64,000 bases of DNA from Notospermus geniculatus (taxonomy: Eukaryota; Nemertea; Pilidiophora; Heteronemertea; Lineidae), in NCBI GenBank assembly GCA_002633025.1, contig NMRB01000792.1:121430-185429 (forward strand). The letters run 5' to 3'. The notes under the pieces were generated by a model. The model did no database searches. It worked only from the letters and a program-made list of their open reading frames with translations, and was not told where the DNA came from. This document shows, piece by piece, positions 43,173 through 53,878 of the stretch. A program made the position numbers and the translations under genes. Position 1 is the stretch's first letter, and each line of letters opens with the position of its first letter.

Positions 43173-43370
43173 TACCCTCCTCGATCTCGTCTCGATCCGG
43201 AACGCACCCGCACCGTGTAAAAATGGCCTAATGTTACTCATTAATATTTAAATTATAAACTCTTCAATAGCAAAGTGTACGTCATTATAAAATTGGCACT
43301 TAGCCTGCCCACCACATAACGCGACAATACTTTTTTCCCTTTTGCAGCATTATAGTCATTTGATATTTGT

Positions 43371-43567
43371 GACCCTCCACAGCAAAACCAGGCACATGTC
43401 GCTCCTAGCTTGGTAGGTTGAGACCAAAATGTTTGTCAGTTCAATATTGTTTGTCTATTGTGAAATCTGAAACAATCTGTTTCTTCCATTCTCTCCTGGT
43501 GTCATCTTAGTTCGTTGAGGCTCAACTTCTGAGCGACATGTGCCTGGTTTTGATGTGGAAGGTCGCA
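43371..43567. repeat. Fold-back element, about 197 bp
   Basis: GTGACCCTCCACAGCAAAAC then CAGGCACATGTCGCTC; the right arm GAGCGACATGTGCCTGGTTT then TGATGTGGAAGGTCGC. Arms of about 36 bp. Confidence 0.85.
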
Positions 43568-44087
43568 TTTGTCGTGGCGACCTGGAAAATAAACATACAC
43601 GAAGCGCCTGATTTAATTGACATGCTGAGATTTTTCAACAGGTTTTAAGCGAAACTACTGCATATGATGCGGAAAACGAAATCATCCTTGCAAAAATTTT
43701 CCCATAAGAATATTGAAAGAGGCGAAATGCTCCGGTAGAATCATCACGAACAAGATATTTTAATGATCGAGCAGAGTAATTGAGTTGACACAAATGAAAA
43801 ACCCCATCTACAAATGTTCCACGCGGTTTTGAGAAGAAATGGCCTGTTAATAATTCACAAGATTTTGCGCCCGGTGCCATTTCAATGAATTAAAGGAAGC
43901 ATATTGTATACCGGTACTTTCCGCTCTATTTCAAACACTCTTCGTAAGTATTTGGAAAACAACAACCACATTTGAGCCGTAATTAAGTGCAGATACTTTA
44001 CTACCACGAATTGTCAATATTTTTGTGAAATATTCTTTTGATGTATATCAGAAACAAGCAAATGAGGAACCCGCGTGCCGTTTATCC
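43568..44087. other. No recognisable feature
   Basis: Short ORFs only. Confidence 0.4.
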
Positions 44088-44088
44088 C

Positions 44089-45111
44089 GACAGTTCGGCG
44101 CTGCGAGCGGTGCGACCGAAGCGACGTCACTGACGCCGTTTAAGTGTTGACGTTGCGTCATGACAAAATGATATGTGCATTTTCCTACAGGAATAATGAG
44201 ATAAAGACGTTGCCATTATCGGCATCCTACATGTATCTCTTGATTTTAAGGAAAAAAGCACCGCAAAATGCAGACATTTTCATCTGCTACAAGACGATGT
44301 GAATTTTAATGCCAGGCGACCGAAACAAAAGGGTTATTTTCACGCCAGAAATAAATGGAAACTAGAAATTGACTTACCAGTCAATTTGAAGACCGCCCTT
44401 GGAAATTGGGAGCTAGTTGACTGATCGAGAATTAGCGAGCAGCAATGTAGAAAGCTCGGTTGATGGGCGAGGTAATAGACAGGATGAAGGTGTCATAGAC
44501 TTCTAACATTAGAATTAGAAAGTTCAATAGAAGATGCACATTTTTATTATTGAAAGCCAGAAAGGCATGTTTTATTTTGTTCATAATCAACCTGCGGTTA
44601 CATGTATAGGTCATCTAACATACATGTTGTGACATAACTCCTGAGTGCTCCTGTATCCCATCATGACTATGTTGACTGCAAGTACACTAGTGATTGCAAT
44701 ACCAAACTGGAAGCTGGTGCAGTCGAAGAAGATTTAGGTTGCGAACAATGTTTGAAGGTGATGTCTGCATTGCTCAGTGTCAAGGATGGTGGTGCTAGAT
44801 ACATATGACATGGTACCAGTAGCTATCACAAATCACATTCATTGTCATTGACACCTTTCATTGTGTTCTGTNGATGACCCCAAGAATCAATAGGCTTCTG
44901 TGTAATATGCTCATCTACCATTTCTGAAAATTTTACCGCGATACATGGCGTTTTTCGTTAGTTATCGTGGGGACACCGCAGATTGGATGGAGAGATCCAG
45001 AGAGAGAGAGAGAGAAATTCAGTAAAAACAAGGAAGACCGCCCCATTGATGGGGCGGTCTTAATAACGTTAAAAAAGAAACTTCGGTCGCACTGCTCGCA
45101 GCGCCACGTCG
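44089..45111. mobile_element. TIR element, long form (about 1.0 kb)
   Basis: GACAGTTCGGCGCTGCGAGC (about 44089) with CTTCGGTCGCACTGCTCGCA and GCGCCACGTCG at the other end (TIR about 30 bp). The first 250 bp align with 55061-55354 (shared words AATAATGAGA, CAGACATTTTCATCT, GGTTATTTTCA). The 700 bp that follow are absent from the short copy and contain a GAGA tract (45001-45016) and a GACCGCCCC..GGGGCGGTC hairpin (45037-45060). No transposase. A single N lies at 44873. Confidence 0.8.
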
Positions 45112-45114
45112 TGA

Positions 45115-45321
45115 CGTTAGTTCCTCCGATTCCCCATTGCCACTTAAGGATACTCGAGGAAAAACAATCGTGGACACGGTTTTGCTCCCTGATGGCATTT
45201 TAAACGATCACCATATTGATTTTTTATTCGTTTCCACCTTATCTTCTGCAGGCGTCGAACACATATTTTGGTATAAAGGAAAAAATCATCAGAAACAACC
45301 TGCAGATGAAAACGAGTGCTA
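45115..45321 (+). pseudogene. Possible Ulp1/C48-like protease fragment
   Basis: Open frame of about 65-70 codons reading ..DTRGKTIVDTVLLPDGILND then HHIDFLFVSTLS. LLPDGILNDHHIDFL resembles the start of Ulp1-type (C48) protease domains (WLND..I.F). The catalytic His, Asp and Cys would lie further on and are not present before the stop. It follows directly the end of the 44089-45111 element. Weak call. Confidence 0.2.
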
Positions 45322-46197
45322 GCTTTCAATTTCTGGATACCTCACTTTAGATTCCATCAATTAGGGCCTACACCATTGTATCTGATTTTTTATTTTATTT
45401 GGAAGGGAGTTATTTTACACTATAATGTTGAAAGATAGTAATACACGTTTTCTTAAGTAGGTACCAGCATTACCAAGCAACTAGCCCAGAAGCAATTAAG
45501 TTTCAAGGGACTATTCATAAAACCTTGCTAGGTTTAGTTACTTTACTAAATTACCAAGTTTGTACACTACTAGCAAACGGGTGGGTATTAAGTTACTTTT
45601 TTCTGATAACAGAGGGCGTACAGTAATTATACAGACAAATTACTAGCATTCTTTTTTTTTATTTTGGTAAAACCATGGATTAGTTGAAAAGGTCAGAGTA
45701 CCTAACTTTGAGATCAATTACAATATCAATTTGTCGAAAATATGGTCAGTTAAAAAATGCTTGGTAGCGTGGTTATTTCTGAGTGCATATGACTGAGGAA
45801 GGTGTCATTTTGTTTGTAATGATCTTCTCTCAACAATAATCCTTCACAAATTAAGATCCATTCGGTTCCACGGTCACCAGAGGCAATTTACTAAACTCAC
45901 GTTTTGTCACATATTCGAAGTTGCACATTCCTCTCCTTATATAATTATTCTTGCTATAACGGAAGGTTAAATATGCTGTATTTGCCTTCAACAACAGCTC
46001 AAAAAATGATAAATGGAATAGGATAGGATTAAATCTCAGTCTCCATCTCGGAGGCTTCTCTCAATCACCCATGTTAATTACGACTATCAATAACCATATG
46101 ACTAGCAATGACGGCTATCAATAACCATCACCCAGTCAAGAGTGAAATAGCAATGAACGTCAACAAGCGGATAGGGCGCGGCATCAATAGTGACGTT
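45322..46197. other. No recognised gene
   Basis: AT-rich. Contains weak inverted words (TACCAGCATTACC .. TTACTAAATTACC) and otherwise nothing. Confidence 0.45.
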
Positions 46198-46207
46198 TCG
46201 CAAATGA

Positions 46208-46572
46208 TGAGGTTTCGCAAAACTGACGAAACACGAAGTAGGAAATACGAAATTCAACCTCATTTCCAGGACGTAATGCATTTCTGGAGATGGTTGGTAC
46301 CACAAATGTCCCTGCTGCCAGTGTGTCTTTTAGCATATCATGTAAGACCGAGAGAGTTATGGTGCATCTTGAATATTTAAATTTCCACTTCGTATGTACG
46401 AAGTAGAAACGAAAGATAAATTTCAAAGTTTGATGTACACAGCAACGCTATCGGTCTAACGACATCCGCTAAAAGACGGTTCCAACCATCCCCTGTAATA
46501 TATTACGTCATGGAAATGAAGTCAAGTTTCGTATTTCGTACTTCTTGTTTCCTCAGATTTGCGAAATCTCAC
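46208..46572. repeat. GAGGTTTCGC palindromic repeat, near-complete copy
   Basis: GAGGTTTCGCAAAACTGACG at the left, the central CCACTTCGTATGTACGAAGT hairpin near 46385-46405, and CAGATTTGCGAAATCTCAC at the right. This copy has no nested insertion, so it shows the basic size of about 365-370 bp. Confidence 0.85.
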
Positions 46573-47107
46573 TAATATCGTAGATGTACCAACAATCAAG
46601 GTTCTGTGGTCATGGTGGTATGCCTTTCGTCAAAGTTTTCAACACAAAAAACTGGAAAAATCACTTAATTTCAAGATGTTTTAATGCTAATCTCTGAGCT
46701 CTTTTTTACTCGCTTATGTGCTCATTACTCACTCTACCAAGTCAGATTAAATTCCGGAGGCTGCTTCCTCGCAGTTTTAATGAAATTACTACGAACGTAG
46801 ATTTCCTAACATTTTGCACCCGTCCCCATTTACTTCTGATTGTAATTAATTGAAATTACACTTTGATGTGTCTCGCACATCACAGCGACAAAATCCATTA
46901 TGTCACATTTTCTGAATGAAGTGTCGCAGTTTCTTAAAGAAAAAAAAACGAGATGTTCTGTCTTTTCGCAGGTGTGAGAAGTCCTTTTATCGGTTAGATT
47001 CAGTTCATTGCCTGTCGGAGCTGTCAGAACTTAGCAACGGAACGTCGGTGTAACTGTACCCCCTGTTGGTACTACATGACTTAACCCGTCGGCCACAGAA
47101 GATTTCC
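46573..47107. other. No recognisable feature
   Basis: Short ORFs only. Confidence 0.4.
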
Positions 47108-47260
47108 TTCGTAGCCTAGTGGTTGGCGCTTTGGGGTCCGAGCTGGAAGTTAAGCAACTTAGAACGCGGTCAGTAGGCCTACTTGTATGGATGACCGGCG
47201 CGTAGAGTCGGCGCCTGTCACCTCCGAGGTTCGAACAGCTGTGATAGAATCCAGTGTCTC
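47108..47260 (+). mobile_element. SINE-like unit with tRNA boxes and a 5S-like internal segment
   Basis: GTAGCCTAGTGGTTGGCGC is an A-box-like start and GAGGTTCGAACAGC a B-box. Between them, CCGAGCTGGAAGTTAAGCAA and CAGTAGGCCTACTTGTATGG with ATGACC resemble the A-box and C-box control region of 5S rRNA genes (..GGAAGCTAAGCAG.. ..AGTACTTGGATGGG..). It may be a 5S/tRNA chimera or simply a tRNA-SINE with chance similarity. Confidence 0.5.
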
Positions 47261-47339
47261 CGTCTCCCGCAAGTCTTGAGGGTCTTGAGCTGTTGAGGGT
47301 GCCGCATTATCCTTATAAATGTATTGCCCCCCCCCCCCC

Positions 47340-47427
47340 NNNNNNNNNNNNNNNNNNNNNNNNNNNNNNNNNNNNNNNNNNNNNNNNNNNNNNNNNNNNN
47401 NNNNNNNNNNNNNNNNNNNNNNNNNNN
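47340..47427. other. Assembly gap (88 N)
   Basis: Preceded by a run of 13 C. Again a homopolymer at the gap edge. Confidence 0.99.
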
Positions 47428-47605
47428 TGCTGTATCTGCCAGTGTTTCTGTGGGTCAGTGTTCCCCCTTATTGTTTGGAAACGCTGGCAGATAGATCGAC
47501 ATGTTTCTCTGTGTGTTCCCTATTGTCAAGTCCCCGCTTTTTCCGTCAGACAATAGGAGGGGAACACTCACAGATGGGGAACACTGGCAGATGTTACATC
47601 GGGTT
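47428..47605. repeat. Palindrome-rich segment with CTGCCAGTGTT words
   Basis: ATCTGCCAGTGTTTC (47433) and GGGAACACTGGCAGAT (47577-47592) form an inverted pair, with further GTGTTCCC/GGGAACAC and CTATTGTC/GACAATAG pairs inside. It is probably a fold-back whose left end is near the gap. Confidence 0.65.
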
Positions 47606-47654
47606 CGATCCCGTTCTTCATTGCACTCTTTCTGACGTCGACGTGACGTCTTTT

Positions 47655-48360
47655 TTGAAGACGGGGATTTGGCCTAGTGGTTTAAGGCGTGCTGCCCCTT
47701 AGTGCTGGCGACTGATGCCTTATGCGAGGGTCCGTGGGTTCGATTCTGGTAGGAAGCAATGTCTTTCACCTTAGAAACCCGATTTCTATTTCATATTCAT
47801 TACTTGTATCTCCTTTATTTGTGACCCCTTGTATAACATAAAACTGTTTGGGTTCGGAGATTGTTTGGACTACTCGCAGGGTACTGATGGACGCCTCGTT
47901 TAAACATGGGCCATTGAACCATCTTGGGCCATTGAACCATCTTTTTTGAAGATGGGGATTTGGCCTAGTGGTTTAAGGCGTGCTGCCCCTTAGTGCTGGC
48001 GACTGATGCCTTATGCGAGGGTCCGTGGGTTCGATTCTGGTAGGAAGCAATGTCTTTCACCTTAGAAACCCGATTTCTATTTCATATTCATTACTTGTAT
48101 CTCCTTTATTTGTGACCCCTTGCATAACATAAAACTGTTTGGGTTCGGAGATTGTTTGGACTACTCGCAGGGTACTGATGGACGCCTCGTTTAAACATGG
48201 GCCATTGAACCATCTTTTTTGAAGATGGGGATTTGGCCTAGTGGTTTAAGGCGTGCTGCCCCTTAGTGCTGGCGACTGATGCCTTATGCGAGGGTCCGTG
48301 GGTTCGATTCTGGTAGGAAGCAATGTCTTTCACCTTAGAAACCCGATTTCTATTTCATAT
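47655..48360 (+). mobile_element. Tandem array of tRNA-derived SINE units (3 heads)
   Basis: The head GGGGATTTGGCCTAGTGGTT occurs at 47663, 47954 and 48227 (periods 291 and 273 bp), each followed by GTCCGTGGGTTCGATTCTGG (B box), GGAAGCAATGTCTTTCACCT and a tail ending GGGCCATTGAACCATCTTTT. The 18-bp difference between the periods is an exact doubling of GGGCCATTGAACCATCTT in the first unit. The variable-arm-like spacing between the boxes points to a tRNA-Leu or tRNA-Ser ancestor. The third unit is truncated at 48360. Copies are nearly identical, so the array is young. Confidence 0.92.
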
Positions 48361-48384
48361 TCTTTCTGACGTCGATAATATAAA

Positions 48385-48450
48385 AGGAAACGTCGTCTGC
48401 AAATTTCGCAAATTTTCAGCCCCAACCGGTGTCCTCCTCAGGCAGTTTCT
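48385..48450 (-). repeat. Half copy of the Penelope-type hammerhead-like repeat
   Basis: The minus strand reads CTGAGGAGGACACCGGTTGG then GGCTGAAAATTTGCGAAATT, matching the arms at 5345-5512. Confidence 0.65.
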
Positions 48451-49733
48451 AGTAGAGATCCCAGAAGTGAATAGGCGGATTCCAATATTATGGATATGAA
48501 GTATTAGTACAGAAACGCTGAAACAACACAAGGTGTGAAAGGTTTAGGTTGACTAAAGGAATTGATACAGAAATGCTGAAAAACAAGAAGGTGTGAAAAG
48601 TTTAGGTTTGACTGAAAGAGTTGAGAAGAAACAGGGACCCATTGTTGGATGCTGAAAGTGATTACAAAGAGAAGTTTATATGAGTAGTACACGCGTGAAT
48701 AGGCTGAAAGAATGGACTTTTATAAATTATGGATTGTGAAATTTATAATGGGTAAAAATAAGGCAATGAAGAAAATAAGAGGCAATCGAGCTGCAAACTG
48801 CACATTCCAACTCACTGGCCAAAGAAAAGAATAGAAAAGAAAAGAATAGGGAATGGGAAATAGGAGAGCTAGGCCTAAAACCAGAATCAGAAGTCAACAT
48901 ACATGATCTTTCTGACGTCGACAGCGCAGGTTCTCTCTGGGTTATCTGGTTTTCTCCAAATTCACATCATTTCGTCCAATATTGTCATATTTGGCATTCA
49001 GCCCTCGATTCAATCAGTATTCAAATAGATAAAAACCACCAGTCGTAGCTTCGCACTTTTAAGAACGACGCATCACTCTCAAAAAAAACGTAGAAGGATT
49101 TGCCTATCTTATACGGAACTTTTTTTTATGCAGACGGATCTAAGTCGAGACGAAAACGGAAAGTGTATGTATGCATTTCATAGGCGATGTCGACGGTTTT
49201 GTGATCGTCAAATTGATATTCCTAAAATCTCACAGACGTTTCTTTGTGAACTGAAGGTGTTGAGATAGCCTCACAAATGGGAGTTAATGGGAAATCGACC
49301 TTTACCCATTTCACATATCACGTCTCTTCCCATGTTAAGTATTCGACGGCAGCTTCGCCAAGTCAAACAATACGTTATTCGATGAGAGCGAATATCAGTA
49401 AAATGCCGGAGTTGAAATCTTCGGCGTCGAGGCGAATCACTACAATCCACTATTCCACTCACGGAAGTGATACATTTGATTTAGAATCTGGTGACTCTAT
49501 TATATAAATGAAGGAAGAGGCTTATTCGAAGCAGTGAAGTGAATACCAAAGTTTATCATTCATTTTAGAACAACAAGCAAAGTGCTGACGCGGTTAACAT
49601 GAACAAGGGAAAGGAATACGAATCGACGGCGTAAGTGGCTGCGAGTGACAAGCAAGTGTTCGTCAAGGTCGGCTATTCTTCTTAGTTACGTATACGGGGA
49701 CGGGCGTCAACATTGGTTGAGGCTTGGAGGAAT
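48451..49733. other. No recognised gene; a 60-bp imperfect duplication
   Basis: The segments at about 48506-48566 and 48567-48627 are diverged tandem copies (ACAGAAA(C/T)GCTGAAA .. GGTGTGAAA(G/A)GTTTAGGTT). Nothing else recognised. Confidence 0.5.
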
Positions 49734-49736
49734 TAT

Positions 49737-50114
49737 AGCTGTGTTTACACCTGAAGAAATTGCCGGGCCTGACCCGGCTCTGACCCTCCATTTTTGCGTT
49801 TACACCTATGAAAATCGGATCCGGATTAAAAATTGCCGGACTAATTTAGCCCGCTTTCGCTCGGCGGGTCTGGTCCGGGTTATACTTTAGCCCGGCAATT
49901 TCATAGGTGTGGACAGAAAAATGCCGGGCTAAAACGTTTACTGAGCCCACCGACAGGTGTCGGTCTGCTAAAATTGAATGGGTGGTGTGTCTATAAATAG
50001 CATGGCCAGCGTTCAATATCGTAAGACGAATAATAGGTGTGGACAGAAAATTCAATGGATCCGGGTTAAATTCGAACCCGGGCCTGAAAAAATTGCTTAG
50101 GTGTAAACACAGCT
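49737..50114. mobile_element. Fold-back MITE, 378 bp, TAT duplication (copy 1)
   Basis: AGCTGTGTTTACACCTGAAG opens, and AGGTGTAAACACAGCT closes it. TAT lies on both sides (49734-49736, 50115-50117). The interior has inverted words around CCGGGCCTGA, TTAGCCCGGCAATTT and GGTGTGGACAGAAAA. Same length as copy 2. Confidence 0.9.
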
Positions 50115-50191
50115 TATAATTCCTCCATGGTTGAGGCGAGTATTGGGTAATTTTCCGGTAACGGAATTACATTTTATGGACAATTTTCAAC

Positions 50192-51217
50192 ATGGGGTGA
50201 TATGAATAAAAATAAGTCCAAGTCAACCTTCATTCAACATGGGCAAAATTGCCAGACCTGTGAAACCAAAGATACCATATGTAACCACAACGATTAGGCC
50301 ACAAACCACAGTATTTACCAGATGACTGAGCACAACCTTGGGTTAACAAAAGGCTCTTGGAACGTGAAGCAAGTTACCCAACATCATTAGGTAACTGCGA
50401 CATGAGCCGTGTTTACACCTGAGGAAATTGCCGGACCTGACCCGGCTCTGACCCGCCTTTTTTGCGTTTACACCTATGAAAATCGGATCCGGATTAAAAA
50501 TTGCCGGACTAATTTTGCCCGCTTTCGCTCGGCGGGTCTGATCCGGATTATACTTTAGCCCGGCAATTTCAAAGGTGTGGACAGAAAAATGCCGGGCTAA
50601 AACGTTTACTGAGCCCACCGACAGGTGTCGGTCTGCTAAAATTGAATGGGTGGTGTGTCTATAAATAGCATGGCCAGCATTCAATATCGTAAGACGAATA
50701 ATAGGTGTGGACAGAAAATTCAATGGATCCGGGTTAAATTCGAACCCGGGCCTGGAAAAATTGCATAGGTGTAAACACGGCTATGGATTATTTACCACTG
50801 ACCTGGGTAGGTTTTCAAACTTGTTATTTTGCCTATGTTGAATGAAGGTTGACTTGGACTTTAATAACTTTTACTCCAGTTTTTGAAGTATTTACTGGTG
50901 ATTATATGAGTAAAACAGGAGTAATTATTGCAAGTAATTACTTGTAGCTACTACTAATAAGTATTAATTAATAGTCGTGCAGTAGTTACTCCAAAAACAG
51001 TCAATACTGCCGAGGACATGAATAATCAGCAGTATTAATTTCAGTACGGTGAACTCAGGATCAGAGGAGTAAAAACTAGTAGGGCTACGTGATTACCTTG
51101 CAGTAAATGCAACTGTTTATTCATATGAATTTAAGTGGAGTAAAAACTTGCAACTAGTTACTTTTACTTCTAGTAACTACTAGCTAGTAGATACTGATTT
51201 TTATTCATATCACCCAT
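50192..51217. mobile_element. TIR element, ATGGGGTGATATGAATAAAA ends, with nested insert
   Basis: ATGGGGTGATATGAATAAAA and TTTTTATTCATATCACCCAT are its ends; an inner arm pair TCCAAGTCAACCTTCATTCA (50217) with its complement (about 50840-50860) supports it. It contains the 378-bp MITE copy 2. Its termini match those of 29782-29938 (TGGGT(C/G)ATATGAATAAA). Confidence 0.85.
50405..50782. mobile_element. Fold-back MITE, 378 bp, ATG duplication (copy 2)
   Basis: AGCCGTGTTTACACCTGAGG opens and GTGTAAACACGGCT closes it, with ATG on both sides (50402-50404, 50783-50785). It is nested in 50192-51217 and is about 97 percent like copy 1 by eye. Confidence 0.9.
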
Positions 51218-52750
51218 TGATTCGCAAATTATTTAAAAAAATGTTACCTAGTATAAAGCTATGTTCCACGACCATTGAGAAAAGACTCTCAGCATCAACT
51301 ACCATGCAATAAAAACTGAAAGAATATCACGCTTATGGTGATGGAAGCAGTTGTTATTGCAGTAACTGAATTAATCAGAGAGTAATTCCGTTACCAGCAT
51401 TAGAGTCAATTTCGTGTGCTCGTTTGTCTTTTAAAATGCATGCAAGATATTCCGAGGGTCGTTTCTCTACAAATATGCAATAAAGTTTTCTTTGAGATAA
51501 CCTGTCTTTGTAACTGATCAATCAGGGTGAAAGTTACCTGATTCTCTGTTGAAGAACAGCCCTAGTTGGAAATGTGAATCGATGATACGCAATGTTAAAA
51601 TATTTTTAGTACAAAAGTAGAATGACTAAAAAGTAAAGTTCAGGCCACAATTAACATACCAACGGCCTTGCGTAAATTACGCGTTATTTGCGCTGTTGTT
51701 ATGCGTAATTTAGGGGCATGTTACATGTTTGTCCTGGTGGCGCCTACATCACCGCCTTCGTCCCGCAAAAGGTACGCGCAACATACGCAAAACGTACATG
51801 TTCGCTAATTATACGCATATACATGTAATACTGCCATAGATTTCACGTGACATTCGCGTGCGTAAGTATAGGGAGGGACGACACGCAAGTTGCGCGCCAT
51901 GAAATACGCGTAAGATGCGCGTAGTTTACGCATGCACAGATAGAAGACGTTGAGTAACGAGAAACTTTAACCATAATGTAGCCTACATTTGGTGCAACAG
52001 TTGGTGCAAGAGTACCCTCCAATTTGTATTTTTGTATTTGTATTTCATTTTCCGTCAGGGCCGACGCTATAGCATTATTGGCCCTGGTAAGTACGGAGGA
52101 GGCTATCACAAGCTACACAATTACATCACAAGACATATAGTCAATTAAATATTAGGCTGAAAACGGAGCTTTTGGAAATATATTTGGTGATTCTAAGAAC
52201 CAATTGGGGTTGCCCTCTCTTTTCTTTATCCTTAAAAAAACAACCAGACTCATCTCATTGTCTCGCCGTTAACGAAACTAAAATCAATGCTAAAACCGTT
52301 CCTCCTAAATCATATGGTTTGCTATCTCCATAGTTCATTAAACATGATAAATAAATCACCAGCAGCGAAAAAGCCCCGAAGACAAATGTACGGCACGGAG
52401 CGATCGTGGGATCGGATGATAAATGAAGTGATCCATAGACCATGCGCTCACCTGGGTGAATGTACCGGAAGATCGAATGACAAGTGTTAAATCGAAATGT
52501 TCCAGGGACATGATCATGGTCAAAATTTCGCATCACGCGCCTGGAATGGACCAATCAGCGCGAGGTTACATTGTAAAAGTAGATCTTTGAAAACATGTTT
52601 TCTCCTTTTGTCATAGGTAATATCTTGGAAAAGACACTCAAATATAGAGTTTTGGTAGCGAGGTACATTTATTATAGAACCAAAGAAACGAGCAAATCCA
52701 AAATGTGATATTCATATCTATATACTTAGTATTACACTATATACACGGTA
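51218..52750. other. No recognised gene; diverged GCGTAA-rich repeat at 51640-51930
   Basis: AGTTCAGGCCACAATTAACA (51640) resembles the end of 42030-42317 (CAGTTCAGGTCACAATTGAC), and the following GCGTAAATTACGCG and GCGTAAGATGCGCG words resemble its interior. A second end was not found. Confidence 0.5.
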
Positions 52751-52754
52751 CAAA

Positions 52755-52788
52755 TGTTTTCGGCAGCATCCTGCTAGCCCTCATCAGG
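52755..52788 (-). ncRNA. Hammerhead-like ribozyme core (Penelope-associated), candidate
   Basis: On the minus strand CTGATGAG is followed by GGCTAGCAGGATGCTGCC, which folds as a short stem (GGC/GCC and AGC/GCT with one bulged T), and then GAAAAC. CUGAUGA, stem II, GAAA is the hammerhead core order. It lies on the same strand as the Penelope-like element, about 1.1 kb beyond its endonuclease end. Stems I and III were not verified, and GAAAAC carries an extra A relative to GAAAC. Confidence 0.4.
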
Positions 52789-52950
52789 TAAAATGAGAAC
52801 TATTACAAATTGAAGAAAGACTGGAGCATTAACATAACAGCAATAATACAACTAGAGCAATGTCGATGGGAAGCCCATCGCATATCTCCCCGCTTTCGAC
52901 AGGAAGTAATGGTGACATGGTTATTTTTCCTGTGTCTTTCATATATTGAC

Positions 52951-53282
52951 CCTGGCAGTGTTTCCGCCAGAGGGGGGGGGATGAATCCCCTCCTCAAAAA
53001 TTTCAAGGAGGGGATATCCCCCCTCAAGTTTGCAGACTAACCTTTTTCAAATATCACTATTTTCACTTCAGTAGTGTTTTTCTTTAATTTGTCACATTTC
53101 AAATGCAATTTTCATGCAGAAGGAATTGCATTTTGGAGTGTAAAAAATGACTCTGGAGGCCATTTTTAACCAACCCCCCCCCCAAAGTTTTGAAAGAAAA
53201 AAAATTTTTTCGAAAAAAAAAATTTTTTTTGAATTTTTTTTTCTCCCCCCCCCCCTCCTTGACAATCCTGGCGGAAACCCTG
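52951..53282. mobile_element. hAT-like fold-back with low-complexity centre
   Basis: CAGTGTTTCCGCCAG (about 52958) pairs with CTGGCGGAAACCCTG (to about 53281). The CAG(T/G)GTTTCC termini are of hAT style. The centre has C-, A- and T-homopolymer runs (53167-53257). It interrupts a repeat that starts CCTGGTGGAAAGA (compare 53590) at its right side. No 8-bp duplication could be confirmed. Confidence 0.65.
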
Positions 53283-53720
53283 CCTGGTGGGAAGAGGCCG
53301 AGTTCGATCGAAGTACATTGGGGGTTGGGAGTGTTGTGCACATTAGTGGATGAGTACATAATATATACCAATGTTTCAAACTCCTCCATTGAACGGTGAA
53401 GGAGGAGATATCACTTTTGGACGGCTCATGGTTTTTATCGAAGTTTGACCCCTGTGACCTTGAAACTAGGTCAAGGTCAAAACCCCTATGATATATTGTG
53501 AAGCTGTCACAGATAAACCTTCACACAAAATTTCATCACTTTATCACAATTACTTTAGGAGTAATGACCATAAATGTGTTTTTCACATAACGCCCCCTGG
53601 TGGAAAGACAGGGAGTTGGATCGAAATTCCAAGAGTGTTGTGCACAATAGTGGATGAGTACCTAATACATACTAAAGTTTCAAGCTCCTCCGTTGAACGG
53701 TCTAGGAGGAGATATCACTT
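53283..53720. repeat. Diverged direct duplication of a CTGGTGG(A)AAG unit
   Basis: 53281-53425 and 53590-53720 align (AGTGTTGTGCACA(T/A)TAGTGG, then ATGAGTAC, CTCCTCC(A/G)TTGAACGGT, GGAGGAGATATCACTTT). Between them is AAGGTCAAGG-containing sequence (53455-53480). Confidence 0.7.
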
Positions 53721-53723
53721 TCG

Positions 53724-53805
53724 GACGGACGGACGGACGGACAGCCGGACGGACAGCCGGACGGACAGCCGGACGGACAGCCGGACGGACAGCCGGACTG
53801 ACGGC
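53724..53805. repeat. Minisatellite GGACGGACAGCC
   Basis: (GGAC)n followed by at least five GGACGGACAGCC units. Frames through it show only repeat peptides. Confidence 0.92.
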
Positions 53806-53819
53806 GGAGGGTAAAACAA

Positions 53820-53853
53820 TATCTCCCCGACTTTTTTCAAAAAGCGGGGAGAT
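53820..53853. repeat. Hairpin ATCTCCCCG .. CGGGGAGAT
   Basis: ATCTCCCCGACTTTTTTC and AAAAAGCGGGGAGAT form a stem of about 14 bp with a TTTCA-type loop, next to the minisatellite. A related half (ATCTCCCCGCTTTCG) is at 52886. Confidence 0.75.
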
Positions 53854-53878
53854 AATTAGTAACTCTGTTGGGGGTGAT

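Noticed and set aside
45001-45060. GAGA tract and GC hairpin as a promoter
   Set aside because: They lie inside a TIR element with no gene downstream that I can support.
52951-53282. 8-bp target duplication for the hAT-like element
   Set aside because: The flanks share CCTGG but are offset. They do not form a clean 8-bp direct repeat.
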